Of a stretch of 26,389 nucleotides of DNA, positions 9,395 to 17,494 are shown piece by piece (position 1 is the stretch's first letter; each line of letters begins with the position of its first letter). The notes below the pieces were generated by a model. It saw only the letters and a program-made list of their open reading frames with translations. It was not told where the DNA came from and made no database searches. The position numbers and the translations under genes are program-made. The stretch lies in IMG/VR virus record IMGVR_UViG_3300046009_010096, positions 1 to 26,389 of that record, one strand, 5' to 3'. Origin of the DNA: a virus.

Positions 9395-10003
9395 ATGGTT
9401 GCATTATCCGGTGGAGTAACTTTAACTGGCGGGGTTAATGTAAGTGGCTTTCAAATTGAGCCTTTGGTTTTTAACACTGTGCCTTCAACACAAGCTCCAG
9501 GACCTCTAAATATTTACTATCGACGTAGCAAAATAGTAGTGATATATACTGCAGCTGAATTAAATGCAGCTGGCATTTCGGGATCCACAACATTTAATGC
9601 CCTTGGTATGTTTGTGATAACAGCACCGTCAAGTAGTTATCAACCCTATCCTAGTTATACAGTGGGAATGATTAACACAGCAAACGCAGTTGGAACTAAT
9701 ATAACTACAGGATGGACCACAGTTCGGAATGCAGCGAATTTACCTACTTTTACTGCTAGTGTTAATTTACCTCTAGATATTATCTTTAACACAAACTTTA
9801 CATGGAATGGCACAAGTAATTTAGGGATTGGATTTGCATGGGGTATGGTCCCCACTGGGTATGTGGCAGCAGGCTCAGTAAGAAGCAACAGTACGGGTTC
9901 AATTGCTTATGCTATAACTGACAGTGCAGGTGCATATACTTTGGCAGATGCAACTAGTAGCACAAGTGCTGGCAGACCCATAATCACTTTATATAGGGTA
10001 TAA
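9395..10003 (+). CDS. Beta-sandwich adhesin-like virion protein (202 aa)
   Basis: The ATG follows the fibre stop codon by one base, so it is probably co-translated. The sequence is all-beta: YTAAELNAAGISGSTTFNALG, then FTASVNLPLDIIF, then NFTWNGTSNLGIGFAWG. This TAAELxAAGI ... FxWNGTSNL pattern resembles jelly-roll domains I recall from secreted Bacteroidetes adhesins and some phage virion proteins. There is no signal peptide. Its position directly after the collagen-like fibre suggests a fibre tip or accessory adhesin. The fold call is moderate and the role is inferred. Confidence 0.65.
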   Translation: MVALSGGVTLTGGVNVSGFQIEPLVFNTVPSTQAPGPLNIYYRRSKIVVIYTAAELNAAGISGSTTFNALGMFVITAPSSSYQPYPSYTVGMINTANAVGTNITTGWTTVRNAANLPTFTASVNLPLDIIFNTNFTWNGTSNLGIGFAWGMVPTGYVAAGSVRSNSTGSIAYAITDSAGAYTLADATSSTSAGRPIITLYRV

Positions 10004-10006
10004 AAA

Positions 10007-10177
10007 ATGGAAATTTGGTTAGTATTAATTACACCTTATGATGAATATAACACAAGTTACATTATATCGGGTGCGTTTGATTCAGAGCAAAAAGCGCAGA
10101 TTGAATTCGAAGATTTAGCTACTAGCGGAAAATATACCTTAGACGAACTTAGAATTGTGACTATGCCAGTACAATAA
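10007..10177 (+). CDS. Small hypothetical protein (56 aa)
   Basis: An ATG at 10007 begins three bases after the previous stop and the frame runs to TAA at 10175-10177. The product begins MEIWLVLITPYDEYN, has an FDSEQKAQIEFEDLA helix-like centre and ends in a beta-like LRIVTMPVQ. The length, spacing and charged composition look like a real gene. The layout resembles small phage proteins of the DUF7336 type, but that is a weak impression. No function can be proposed. Confidence 0.55.
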   Translation: MEIWLVLITPYDEYNTSYIISGAFDSEQKAQIEFEDLATSGKYTLDELRIVTMPVQ

Positions 10178-10198
10178 TTTTTGTCTGTTTTTCCCTGC

Positions 10199-10208
10199 GT
10201 TAAATAAT
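10199..10208 (+). promoter_or_regulatory. Possible late promoter motif before the sugar-enzyme cluster
   Basis: GTTAAATAAT lies 26 bases before the ATG at 10234, in the only noticeable gap (10178-10233) of the plus-strand block. It fits the loose TAAATA late-promoter pattern but departs from NATAAATA. No strong Shine-Dalgarno sequence or hairpin is visible in the gap. Confidence 0.35.
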
Positions 10209-10233
10209 TACAAATTCACTAATTCAATTAGGC

Positions 10234-11292
10234 ATGGACTGTACTTTACATATTCTGACAAATCCTTCTGGCATTACACACACAAACTATAGAATGGAAC
10301 CATTCAATGTTGCAGCATTGAAATTCATCGAAAATATGCAACAACGTGGGTACAATCTAGTTCATTATGGACATGAATCTGCTGGAGTTACCTGTGAACA
10401 CGAAGTTTGTGTAACTAACAGTGAATTCCCTCCTCCTGAGCACGGTAGTTTACTAAATCATCAACCAAATTTAATCAGTGTTTACAATGAACGTGCCACA
10501 AAAGCTGTAGCAAAAAGAAAACGTCCCGGCGACATGTTATTGGCGTTTTACGGTAGAGCCAATAAACCAACCATGGACGATCATCCAGATTTATTTTGTT
10601 TAGAGCCCAGTATTGGATATCCGCCCGATGCAGTATATTCCAATTATCGTGCATTTGTTAGTTACAGTCAAATGCACTATTTTTATGGATTACACAAAAT
10701 GTTGCTAAAACCAAGTTGGTATGATGCAGTGATTCCAAACGCATTTACTCCTAGTGAATTTGATTTTTGCAGCGAAAAAGAAGATTATTTTGTTTATTTA
10801 GGCAGAGTTAACTATGACAAAGGCATAGATTTATGTATACAGGTAACAGAACGTATTGGAAAAAAACTATATATTGCAGGTCCTGCCACTGATTTACAAC
10901 ACTTGAATTATTCAAAAGTTCCAGATCATGTGGAACTATTAGGATATGTAAACCCCAAACAGCGAAGTGATTTATTACGGCGTGCCCAATGTTTAATGGC
11001 ACCGACCCACTATATAGAACCATTTGGCAATATTGTGGCTGAAGCACAGTTTTGTGGAACTCCTGTTTTAACAACCGATTGGGGTGGATTTGTAGACAGT
11101 GTAGTGCATGGAGTCACAGGATTTAGATGTAAAGATTTTGGTAGTTTTGTTCGAGCAGCCCAACGAGTACATGAATTGGATCCTGTAACTTGTAGATCGT
11201 GGGCCGAACAAAATTTCAGTGATCAAGTTGTCCATGACCAGTTTGATGAGTGGATTCAAAAAATTGCAAGGCAAAATTTCTACTATGTATAA
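10234..11292 (+). CDS. GT4-family glycosyltransferase (GT-B fold)
   Basis: The C-terminal half has the GT4 signature: YLGRVNYDKGIDLCI (residues 188-202), KLYIAGPA (211-218), VELLGYV (233-239), and an E-x7-E motif IEPFGNIVAEA (residues 261-271, Glu262 and Glu270) followed by GTPVLTTDWGGF. GT4 enzymes are retaining transferases that use nucleotide sugars. The N terminus (LHILTNPSGITHTNY) is the expected acceptor-domain first strand, supporting this start. The next gene overlaps its stop by eight bases. Substrate and acceptor cannot be read from the sequence. Confidence 0.85.
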   Translation: MDCTLHILTNPSGITHTNYRMEPFNVAALKFIENMQQRGYNLVHYGHESAGVTCEHEVCVTNSEFPPPEHGSLLNHQPNLISVYNERATKAVAKRKRPGDMLLAFYGRANKPTMDDHPDLFCLEPSIGYPPDAVYSNYRAFVSYSQMHYFYGLHKMLLKPSWYDAVIPNAFTPSEFDFCSEKEDYFVYLGRVNYDKGIDLCIQVTERIGKKLYIAGPATDLQHLNYSKVPDHVELLGYVNPKQRSDLLRRAQCLMAPTHYIEPFGNIVAEAQFCGTPVLTTDWGGFVDSVVHGVTGFRCKDFGSFVRAAQRVHELDPVTCRSWAEQNFSDQVVHDQFDEWIQKIARQNFYYV

Positions 11293-11695
11293 AATTTATA
11301 GTCGATTAAATTCTTCTACTTTATGTCATTTAGTTCACCGATTTGATGAAATCACTGAACGTACAAACGTGGCCGAAGATCATCAATTTTTACAATTAGC
11401 AACATTAAGAATGAAAAAAGGACAAACGTTTCGTCCTCACCGACATATTTGGAAAAATACTCCTAGTCCGTGTATAATAGCACAAGAAAGTTGGGTAGTG
11501 ATAAAAGGCAGTGTAGAATGCAGCTTTTATGACACAGACGGAACGTTTATCGAAAAACAAATAATTCGTGCAGGTGATTGTAGTATGACATTTGAAGGCG
11601 GTCACACTTACACTATACTTGAGGATGACACTGTGGTATATGAATATAAAACCGGTCCTTATACTGGACAGCAAAATGATAAGGTGTTTATTTGA
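11285..11695 (+). CDS. Cupin-fold protein, WbuC-like (136 aa)
   Basis: A double-stranded beta-helix protein with a metal-site pattern: RPHRH (His52, His54), a Glu near residue 68 before SWVVIKGSVECSFYD, and GGHTYTI (His107). It resembles the WbuC/sugar-cluster cupins often found in polysaccharide loci. The first ATG in this frame (11219) would overlap the glycosyltransferase by 74 bases. The ATG at 11285 overlaps the upstream stop by only eight bases and fits the family start. A role in sugar modification, or as a metal-dependent enzyme, is inferred from context. Confidence 0.75.
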   Translation: MYKIYSRLNSSTLCHLVHRFDEITERTNVAEDHQFLQLATLRMKKGQTFRPHRHIWKNTPSPCIIAQESWVVIKGSVECSFYDTDGTFIEKQIIRAGDCSMTFEGGHTYTILEDDTVVYEYKTGPYTGQQNDKVFI

Positions 11696-12315
11696 TGACT
11701 AAATTGTCTACTATTCCTATGCAAAAGCAATTGTTTTTTACATCTAAAATTGTAGACAACGAAGCATTTAGTACGGAAGAAATTGATTGGATTGCCAATT
11801 ATTGTAAAACTTTAGAAATCAATAAGGGCGAATTATTTAAATCAAATCCAGATTATTCTACTAGAGATGCATATACAGCTTGGATAGAATATCCTACTTA
11901 TGACACACAGTGGATATATGATAGGTTAAATTCCAGGATAGAAAGATTTAATGATCATGTTTTTAATTTGGATCTGACCGGTATACCATATATTCAATAT
12001 GCTGAGTATCATAAAGGTGGGCACCATGACTTTCATATGGACTTGGCATTTGATAATCCACAACAATATGATTACAGAATTAATGAATTTTTTAGAAAAC
12101 TAACAGTGGTGATTCTTCTTACTCAACCAGAGGTAGATTTCGGTGGAGGAGAATTTCAACTTAATATGAGTATGGAACGCACACCTACTATTGCACCATT
12201 AGTAAAAGGCAGTGTATTATTGTTCCCGTCATTTTTATTACACAAAGTGTGTCCAGTTACTTGGGGAGTAAGAAAAACTCTTACTACATGGGTACTAGGT
12301 CCTAAATTAAGATAA
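11695..12315 (+). CDS. 2OG-Fe(II) oxygenase, prolyl-4-hydroxylase/PKHD type (206 aa)
   Basis: The jelly-roll core carries the Fe(II) triad: FHMD (His114, Asp116) and distal LLHKV (His183), with the 2-oxoglutarate-binding Arg193 in GVRKTLTTW. RKLTVVILL (134-142) and FGGGEFQL (149-156) match the order seen in prolyl-4-hydroxylase-like PKHD enzymes. Length is typical. The start is ATG 11695 (TGATG overlap with the cupin stop) rather than the preceding TTG. These enzymes hydroxylate peptide or small-molecule substrates using O2 and 2OG. The nearby 388-triplet collagen-like fibre makes virion protein a candidate substrate, but that is inference. Confidence 0.82.
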   Translation: MTKLSTIPMQKQLFFTSKIVDNEAFSTEEIDWIANYCKTLEINKGELFKSNPDYSTRDAYTAWIEYPTYDTQWIYDRLNSRIERFNDHVFNLDLTGIPYIQYAEYHKGGHHDFHMDLAFDNPQQYDYRINEFFRKLTVVILLTQPEVDFGGGEFQLNMSMERTPTIAPLVKGSVLLFPSFLLHKVCPVTWGVRKTLTTWVLGPKLR

Positions 12316-12318
12316 CAT

Positions 12319-12849
12319 ATGAAATTAGGAACTGATGTTTGTATAGACAAAACTGCTATTTTTACAAGAATAGAGTTATGTCGAATTGGAAATCATGTTG
12401 CTATCGATCCTTTCTTTTATTGTTCGACACAATTGGAAATTCACGATTATGTGCATATAAGTCCGCACGTTGCTGTAATAGGTGGCAAATTATCTAAATT
12501 AACAGTTGAAGATTTTTGTTTTTTAAGCGTTGGTTCTAAATTCATATGTGGCAGTGAACAGTTTCACGGTGATGGATTAATTGGTCCTTTAATTCCAAAT
12601 GAATATAAAGATCGACAAACCCTTGCTCCTATAGTCCTAAAACGGTTTAGTGGGGTGCTTGCTAATAGTGTGGTTCTTCCAGGAGTAACTATGGCAGAAG
12701 GCAGTGTTTTAGGATCTAATAGTTTACTTAAAACTAATACAGAACCGTGGACAGTATACGCAGGAAGTCCAGCCAGACCTATAAGAAAAAGAAACAAAGA
12801 CAAAGCATATGAATATGCAGCTAAATTAGGATATACATATAATGACTAA
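12319..12849 (+). CDS. Hexapeptide-repeat (left-handed beta-helix) O-/N-acyltransferase
   Basis: The sequence has imperfect [LIV]GxxxxI hexads through most of its length (RIGNHVAIDP, VHISPHVAVIGG, GVLANSVVLPGVTMAEGSVLGSNS) and ends with the standard TVYAGSPARPIRKR capping strand of the maltose/galactoside/NeuD-type acetyltransferases. These form trimers and use acetyl-CoA. It overlaps the following aminotransferase gene by eight bases. With an aminotransferase and GDP-mannose dehydratase adjacent, N-acetylation of a 4-amino-6-deoxy sugar is plausible; O-acetylation is the alternative. Confidence 0.82.
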   Translation: MKLGTDVCIDKTAIFTRIELCRIGNHVAIDPFFYCSTQLEIHDYVHISPHVAVIGGKLSKLTVEDFCFLSVGSKFICGSEQFHGDGLIGPLIPNEYKDRQTLAPIVLKRFSGVLANSVVLPGVTMAEGSVLGSNSLLKTNTEPWTVYAGSPARPIRKRNKDKAYEYAAKLGYTYND

Positions 12850-13537
12850 ATTTAATAGTTGGCCAAGCGGGCGACTGCCAGATCATTTTCAAAGACCGGA
12901 ATTGGCGGAGTTAAAAAAATTGGGGTACAACTGGACTGATCCACGTGATGCAGTAGAAATTTTTGAACGTAAAGTTGCGGATTTTGCCGGATCAAAATAT
13001 GCAGTAGCAGTGGATTGTTGTACCAATGGAGTTTTTTTATGTTTGAAATACGTACAAGCTCGCGGTGTAATTGAAATCCCAAAGCATACATATCAAAGTA
13101 TTCCGATGAATATCATTCACGCAGGGTGCGTCCCCGCATTCAGACATGAAGAATGGTCAGGTATGTATCAACTGAAACCCTATAACATCTGGGATGCTGC
13201 AACAAGATGGCGCAAGGGAATGTATCAGGGTGGGTTGCATGTTTGTAGTTTCCAAATAAAAAAACGTGTGCCAATTGGTCGCGGAGGTATGATTCTCACT
13301 GATGACAAAGATGCTTATGATTGGTTAAGTAAAGCAAGATATGACGGCAGGGATTTAACTATAAGCCAATGGGAGGATGATGGTGAAATTTGCGGTTGGC
13401 ATATGTATATGACTCCAGAAGATGCTGCCCGGGGAATCATACTAATGGATCAAGTACCCGAAAATAATCCCGATTGTGGTGGGTGGGAAAATTATGCAGA
13501 TCTTAGTGAAAAGAAATTATTTAAAAACTTAATATGA
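12842..13537 (+). CDS. Shortened DegT/DnrJ/EryC1-family sugar aminotransferase homologue (231 aa)
   Basis: FERKVADFAGSKYAVAVDCC is the typical N-terminal region, IWDAATR holds the Asp (118) that contacts the PLP ring nitrogen, and CSFQIKKRVPIGRGGM carries the Schiff-base lysine (Lys141 by spacing from Ser136) and the GxGG motif. Usual members have about 370 residues; this one stops at 231 and lacks most of the small C-terminal domain. The stop at 13535-13537 overlaps the next ATG (ATGA), so the truncation is not obviously a fresh frameshift. It may be a minimal active form or an evolved non-catalytic version. Proposed substrate is the 4-keto sugar made by the next gene product. Confidence 0.78.
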   Translation: MTKFNSWPSGRLPDHFQRPELAELKKLGYNWTDPRDAVEIFERKVADFAGSKYAVAVDCCTNGVFLCLKYVQARGVIEIPKHTYQSIPMNIIHAGCVPAFRHEEWSGMYQLKPYNIWDAATRWRKGMYQGGLHVCSFQIKKRVPIGRGGMILTDDKDAYDWLSKARYDGRDLTISQWEDDGEICGWHMYMTPEDAARGIILMDQVPENNPDCGGWENYADLSEKKLFKNLI

Positions 13538-14502
13538 AAAAGAAAGCACTAATTACTGGTATTACCGGTCAAGACGGTAGTTACTTAACAGAATATCTAT
13601 TAGAACTTGGATACGAAGTATTTGGTATAGTAAGACGCCAAAGTGTACCTGAAAATCAAAGCAGTAGATTACAACATATCAACGACAATATTACAAGAAT
13701 ATACGGTGATCTGACAGATGAGTGGTCCGTGACCAAAGTAATTAATGATGTTCAACCAGATGAAATTTATAATCTAGGTGCAATGAGTCATGTAAGAATT
13801 AGTTTTGATATGCCGGCATTTACTATTAAAACTAATAGTCTCGGTGTTTTAAACATGCTGGAATCTTACAGACAATTTTGCCCTAAAGCAAAATTTTATC
13901 AAGCTAGCAGCAGTGAAATGTTTGGTAATAGCATTGATACTGATGGAGTACAAAGACTAACAACTCCAATGACTCCGGTTAGCCCCTATGGTTGTAGTAA
14001 AGTAATGGGTTTTAATTTAACCAGACATTACCGAGACGCATACAAATTACATGCATGTAATGGCATATTGTTTAATCATGAAAGTCCACGTAGAGGCACC
14101 AATTTCGTTACTAACAAAGTAGTAAAAACTGCAGTAGAAATTAAAAAAGGTTTGGCAGATCTACTAGAACTGGGTAATTTAGATAGTTCAAGAGATTGGG
14201 GACATAGTTATGATTATGTTCGTGCCATGCATCTAATTGTAAATCATGATGCTGCAAGAGATTGGGTTGTGGCCACCGGAGAAAGTCACACAGTAAGAGA
14301 TCTATGCCGATACGTTTTTGAAAGTTTAGATTTAAATTACGAAAACTATGTAGTACAAAATCAAAAATTCTTACGTCCCGAAGAATTAAAATATCTCCGA
14401 GGTGACAGCACAGAAATCAGATTACAACTGGGATGGCAACCTAAATATACTTTTGAATCCATGCTAGATGAAATGATTGCGCATTGGATGAAAATATTAT
14501 GA
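13534..14502 (+). CDS. gmd: GDP-mannose 4,6-dehydratase
   Basis: An extended short-chain dehydrogenase with GITGQDGSYL (residues 9-18, NAD(P)-binding glycine motif), YNLGAMSHV (79-87), YQASSSEMFG (122-131) and the catalytic SPYGCSK (Tyr152, Lys156), followed by NHESPRRG. These are diagnostic for GDP-D-mannose 4,6-dehydratase, which makes GDP-4-keto-6-deoxy-D-mannose. Length 322 is close to the usual 340-370. The ATG overlaps the upstream stop. No GDP-fucose synthase (fcl) is present in the window, so the next step may be done by the aminotransferase homologue, by the host, or by genes elsewhere. Confidence 0.92.
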   Translation: MKKKALITGITGQDGSYLTEYLLELGYEVFGIVRRQSVPENQSSRLQHINDNITRIYGDLTDEWSVTKVINDVQPDEIYNLGAMSHVRISFDMPAFTIKTNSLGVLNMLESYRQFCPKAKFYQASSSEMFGNSIDTDGVQRLTTPMTPVSPYGCSKVMGFNLTRHYRDAYKLHACNGILFNHESPRRGTNFVTNKVVKTAVEIKKGLADLLELGNLDSSRDWGHSYDYVRAMHLIVNHDAARDWVVATGESHTVRDLCRYVFESLDLNYENYVVQNQKFLRPEELKYLRGDSTEIRLQLGWQPKYTFESMLDEMIAHWMKIL

Positions 14503-15347
14503 AAAATTTTATTTTTGTTTTACCAGGGGGAGGACCATTTAGTAGATTCTTGCAATGTGGAGTGATTCCCTTGGCCGAACACAATATAGAGTTTGATAAC
14601 GCATTTTTGACGTTGAGTCCTTTTGAAGAAAATACTAATAATGATGAGTATCTGCAAGAGGCTGTCGATCATATAGTAAGAAATAGAAGTAGTATGGAGA
14701 ATTATGGTATTTCTAAACCTTATGATCATATTATGGGATATGTATTAGATCAGCAAATAGACAGAACCTATGAATTTAATGGTTTTCTTCCATTTGGCAA
14801 AATGTATGATAAAGAAAATCCTATTGAACATAGTCCAATGTTACAGGAATACAAAAGAGTATTGCGTAAACTTCATATCCAAAATGAAATAAAAACTCGA
14901 GTAGACAATTTATGTAAATTAGTGCAAATAGATGAACGCACGTTAGGCGCACATGTCAGAATGACCACGATGGCAGTTCACAATAACTATAACATTGCCC
15001 GATTTGAAGATTATTGTGGAGCAATAGATAAAGAGTTAGAAACTGGAAATTACAATGGACTTTATGTTGCTACAGATAATGTAGAAAGTCTGGTCAAAAT
15101 GGAACAGAGATACGGACACATAATTAGATATTATCCTAATCTTTTAAGATTGCCTACTGAGCAAATTACAGAAAAATGGCAATGGTCATGGGAATATGAC
15201 ATGTTTTTTAGAAAACAGTTTTGGCAAGAAAGTTTTATGGAAGCGATGACATTGGCCAGGTGCGGTGGATTGATATGTAATACTAGTAATTTCAGTAACG
15301 CTGCAATAGTTTTTAGCAATTCTATTAAAAAAGTTATTAGATTATGA
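14499..15347 (+). CDS. Fucosyltransferase-fold glycosyltransferase (GT23/O-FucT/NodZ-like)
   Basis: ATG 14499 overlaps the gmd stop (ATGA) and is preferred to the upstream ATG at 14484. The N terminus has a GGGPFSR glycine loop. LGAHVRMTT (residues 149-157) fits the HxR motif of the alpha-1,2/alpha-1,6/protein-O-fucosyltransferase GT-B superfamily. LYVATDN (188-194) and the end FMEAMTLARCGGLIC..TSNFSNAA match its later conserved blocks. These families use GDP-fucose or a similar GDP-6-deoxy sugar, which fits the adjacent gmd. Exact family and acceptor are uncertain. Confidence 0.65.
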   Translation: MKNFIFVLPGGGPFSRFLQCGVIPLAEHNIEFDNAFLTLSPFEENTNNDEYLQEAVDHIVRNRSSMENYGISKPYDHIMGYVLDQQIDRTYEFNGFLPFGKMYDKENPIEHSPMLQEYKRVLRKLHIQNEIKTRVDNLCKLVQIDERTLGAHVRMTTMAVHNNYNIARFEDYCGAIDKELETGNYNGLYVATDNVESLVKMEQRYGHIIRYYPNLLRLPTEQITEKWQWSWEYDMFFRKQFWQESFMEAMTLARCGGLICNTSNFSNAAIVFSNSIKKVIRL

Positions 15348-16105
15348 AACATGCATTTTTTATAACTTCCAGTATAGAACTAGATCCTAATCGGCCTTTC
15401 AAAGGAACAAAAAAACGTACAGTATTTTCAACAGAAGAAAGATTAGAGCAAACTTATAAAACTATTAATTCATGTAATCAATTGGCGCCAGGCAGCACTA
15501 TTTTTCTAATAGACAGCAGTGCAACAAATCTAAGTGAATTACATAATTTACCAAATGTAAATTATTTTCAACTTGAAAATTTAAATTCTACTATAGCTAA
15601 CACAGTAAGGACTTATTCTAATAAGAGCTATTGTGAATGTCTAATGATGATTGAGTTTCTTAAACATTTTAAAAATTACCTTAAAGAATTTGACTTTGTA
15701 ACAAAACTGTGTGGACGATATTGGTTTGATGAAACATTTAAATTGGATTTATACACTGAACAAAATCGGAATAAATTTTTTCTTAAAAAACCAATGTCCT
15801 GGTCAGGACCGCAAATTGATTTTTTAACACCTGAACAATTGCCTAGAGATTTAATTGTTAACGGAGCATTAACAGGTACGTATACTGTGGCTCACGGGAT
15901 GCATAGAGATAAAATAGATCAATACGAAGCATTGATATTTGCCTGTGCGCAAAGTAGTATGGAAAATATAAAATTTTATTATCAAGACGTTGAATATGCC
16001 TTATATTATTTTCTGAGAATATTCAATCTACTAGATGATGTTATACAAGTTCCGTGGGACGTCCATGGTCGCTGTGGTGTAACCGGTAATTGGGTAAAAT
16101 ACTAA
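15344..16105 (+). CDS. Putative glycosyltransferase (253 aa)
   Basis: I do not recognise a named family with certainty. MKHAFFITSSIE at the start, STIFLIDSS (51-59), and EFDFVTKLCGRYWFDE (115-130) resemble small GT-A-type glycosyltransferases of polysaccharide loci in which a K.[ST/C]GRY motif follows the acidic strand. The protein is cytoplasmic and has no membrane segment. It is coupled on both sides (ATGA before, TAATG after) to fucosyltransferase-like genes, so a role in the same glycan is likely by context. Confidence 0.5.
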   Translation: MKHAFFITSSIELDPNRPFKGTKKRTVFSTEERLEQTYKTINSCNQLAPGSTIFLIDSSATNLSELHNLPNVNYFQLENLNSTIANTVRTYSNKSYCECLMMIEFLKHFKNYLKEFDFVTKLCGRYWFDETFKLDLYTEQNRNKFFLKKPMSWSGPQIDFLTPEQLPRDLIVNGALTGTYTVAHGMHRDKIDQYEALIFACAQSSMENIKFYYQDVEYALYYFLRIFNLLDDVIQVPWDVHGRCGVTGNWVKY

Positions 16106-16938
16106 TGTTTGAAATAGAATCTCGCGGGTATATGCCTGCATATGGGCTAAACCATTCTTTTGGATTTACTAAAAAATTTCCGTTGAAAGTTGCTGTTTGT
16201 TTTGATAACGTTAACTATAATCCTGATGCAGATATAAATGTGTTAGTGCAAAATGAGCCGCCCAACCTTTATATTAAATTTTACGGAATGGTTAAAGAAT
16301 GTCAAAATAAATTTGATTTAATTTTAGCATATGATCCTAGACTTGTAGCTATGCCACAGGCACAAGAATTCTGTGCAGTGGGATCTTGGGTAGGAGACAA
16401 TTTACCTTTACAAAAACAAAATCAAATCAGTTTTATAATGAGCAGTAAAATTAATGGTGCTCCTTATAGAATGAGATATAAAATATTAAATCGATATCGA
16501 AATGCTAAGATCATGGGTGTGTTTGAATATAAATTTCATAGAAGCCCGCCAATGATTCCCAACAAAGATCCTTTTTTCATTAATGCTAAGTTTCATATAG
16601 CCTGTGAAAATCAAGACATGCCCAACATGTTTACAGAAAAACTACTAGATTGTTTCAAAACTTATACAGTTCCAATTTACTTTGGTTGTCATAACATAGA
16701 GCAATACTTTAATCCAAAGGGAATTTTGCAGTTCAGAACTATTGAAGAATTTGAATACATTATTTCAAATTTGACAGCGGATACCTATGACGAGATGATG
16801 CCTTATATTAAAGAAAACTATGAGCTTGCACGACCATATTGGGAAAAAAGTGTTTTTCAAAGAATAGAAGAACAAATCGAAAAATTTATTATTAAAAAAT
16901 TTAAATTAAATACTGATAACAGTCAAATAATACTATGA
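16105..16938 (+). CDS. GT10-like alpha-1,3-fucosyltransferase homologue (277 aa)
   Basis: The C-terminal half has the GT10 signature: KFHIACENQ (residues 162-170), then FTEKLLDCF (176-184), then VPIYFGCHNIEQYF (189-202). Glu168 and the TEK of the second block correspond to the conserved GDP-fucose-binding residues. The ATG at 16105 overlaps the upstream TAA. GT10 enzymes transfer L-fucose from GDP-fucose. Since only Gmd is encoded nearby, the donor could be host GDP-fucose or another GDP-6-deoxyhexose. Confidence 0.78.
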   Translation: MFEIESRGYMPAYGLNHSFGFTKKFPLKVAVCFDNVNYNPDADINVLVQNEPPNLYIKFYGMVKECQNKFDLILAYDPRLVAMPQAQEFCAVGSWVGDNLPLQKQNQISFIMSSKINGAPYRMRYKILNRYRNAKIMGVFEYKFHRSPPMIPNKDPFFINAKFHIACENQDMPNMFTEKLLDCFKTYTVPIYFGCHNIEQYFNPKGILQFRTIEEFEYIISNLTADTYDEMMPYIKENYELARPYWEKSVFQRIEEQIEKFIIKKFKLNTDNSQIIL

Positions 16939-17492
16939 GAACTAATTTAATCATCACTGATGATTTTTATGGCGATCCCGATGCTATTAGAGAATTTGCG
17001 TTACAGCAAGAATATAATGTAACTGGAAATTTCCCCGGTAATAGAACACGTAGTTTTTTAACACCAGACGTTAAGGAAACGATTCAAACAATAGTTTGGT
17101 ATGCAGGCGGAGAAATTACAAATTGGTACAGCGACAACGGTTATACTGGATCTTTTCAATTAACATATGCAAGTGATCGCAGCTGGATCCACACTGATCA
17201 TTTTAATAAATGGGCAGCAGTATGCTACTTAACTCCGGATGCTCCTATTACAGGCGGTACAGGTATATTCTTGCATAAAAAGAATAAAGCGATGACGGCA
17301 ACAGAAATGGGAAAAGAACCTTACGATCCACAGGACATGACTAAGTGGGAAAAGGTTGATGTGATCGCAAATAGATATAATCGGTTAGTTATGTATCGCG
17401 GCGATTTATTTCATAGCAGTTTAGATTATTTCGGCAGCAACACACAAGATGCAAGACTGTTCCAAGTATTTTTCTTTGACACACAATTTTAA
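16935..17492 (+). CDS. DUF6445 dioxygenase-like protein, copy A (185 aa)
   Basis: Begins IITDDFYGDPDAIREFAL, then FPGNRTRSF, WIHTDHFNKWAAVCYLTP (His86, Asp88), GGTGIFLHK, NRYNRLVMYRGDLFH (His160), and ARLFQVFFF (Arg174). The H-x-D ... H ... R arrangement is that of 2OG-Fe(II) oxygenases, and the whole pattern fits DUF6445, whose substrate is unknown to me. ATG overlaps the GT10 stop. It is about half identical to the next gene, so the two are tandem paralogues. Confidence 0.75.
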   Translation: MRTNLIITDDFYGDPDAIREFALQQEYNVTGNFPGNRTRSFLTPDVKETIQTIVWYAGGEITNWYSDNGYTGSFQLTYASDRSWIHTDHFNKWAAVCYLTPDAPITGGTGIFLHKKNKAMTATEMGKEPYDPQDMTKWEKVDVIANRYNRLVMYRGDLFHSSLDYFGSNTQDARLFQVFFFDTQF

Positions 17493-17494
17493 TC

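Noticed and set aside
11219-11284. Upstream ATG giving a longer cupin protein
   Set aside because: It would overlap the GT4 gene by 74 bases, and the added residues do not fit the cupin fold; ATG 11285 makes a short coupling overlap.
10808-11674. Minus-strand open frames across the GT4 and cupin genes
   Set aside because: They lie opposite strongly motif-supported plus-strand genes and have no ribosome binding sites or family features.
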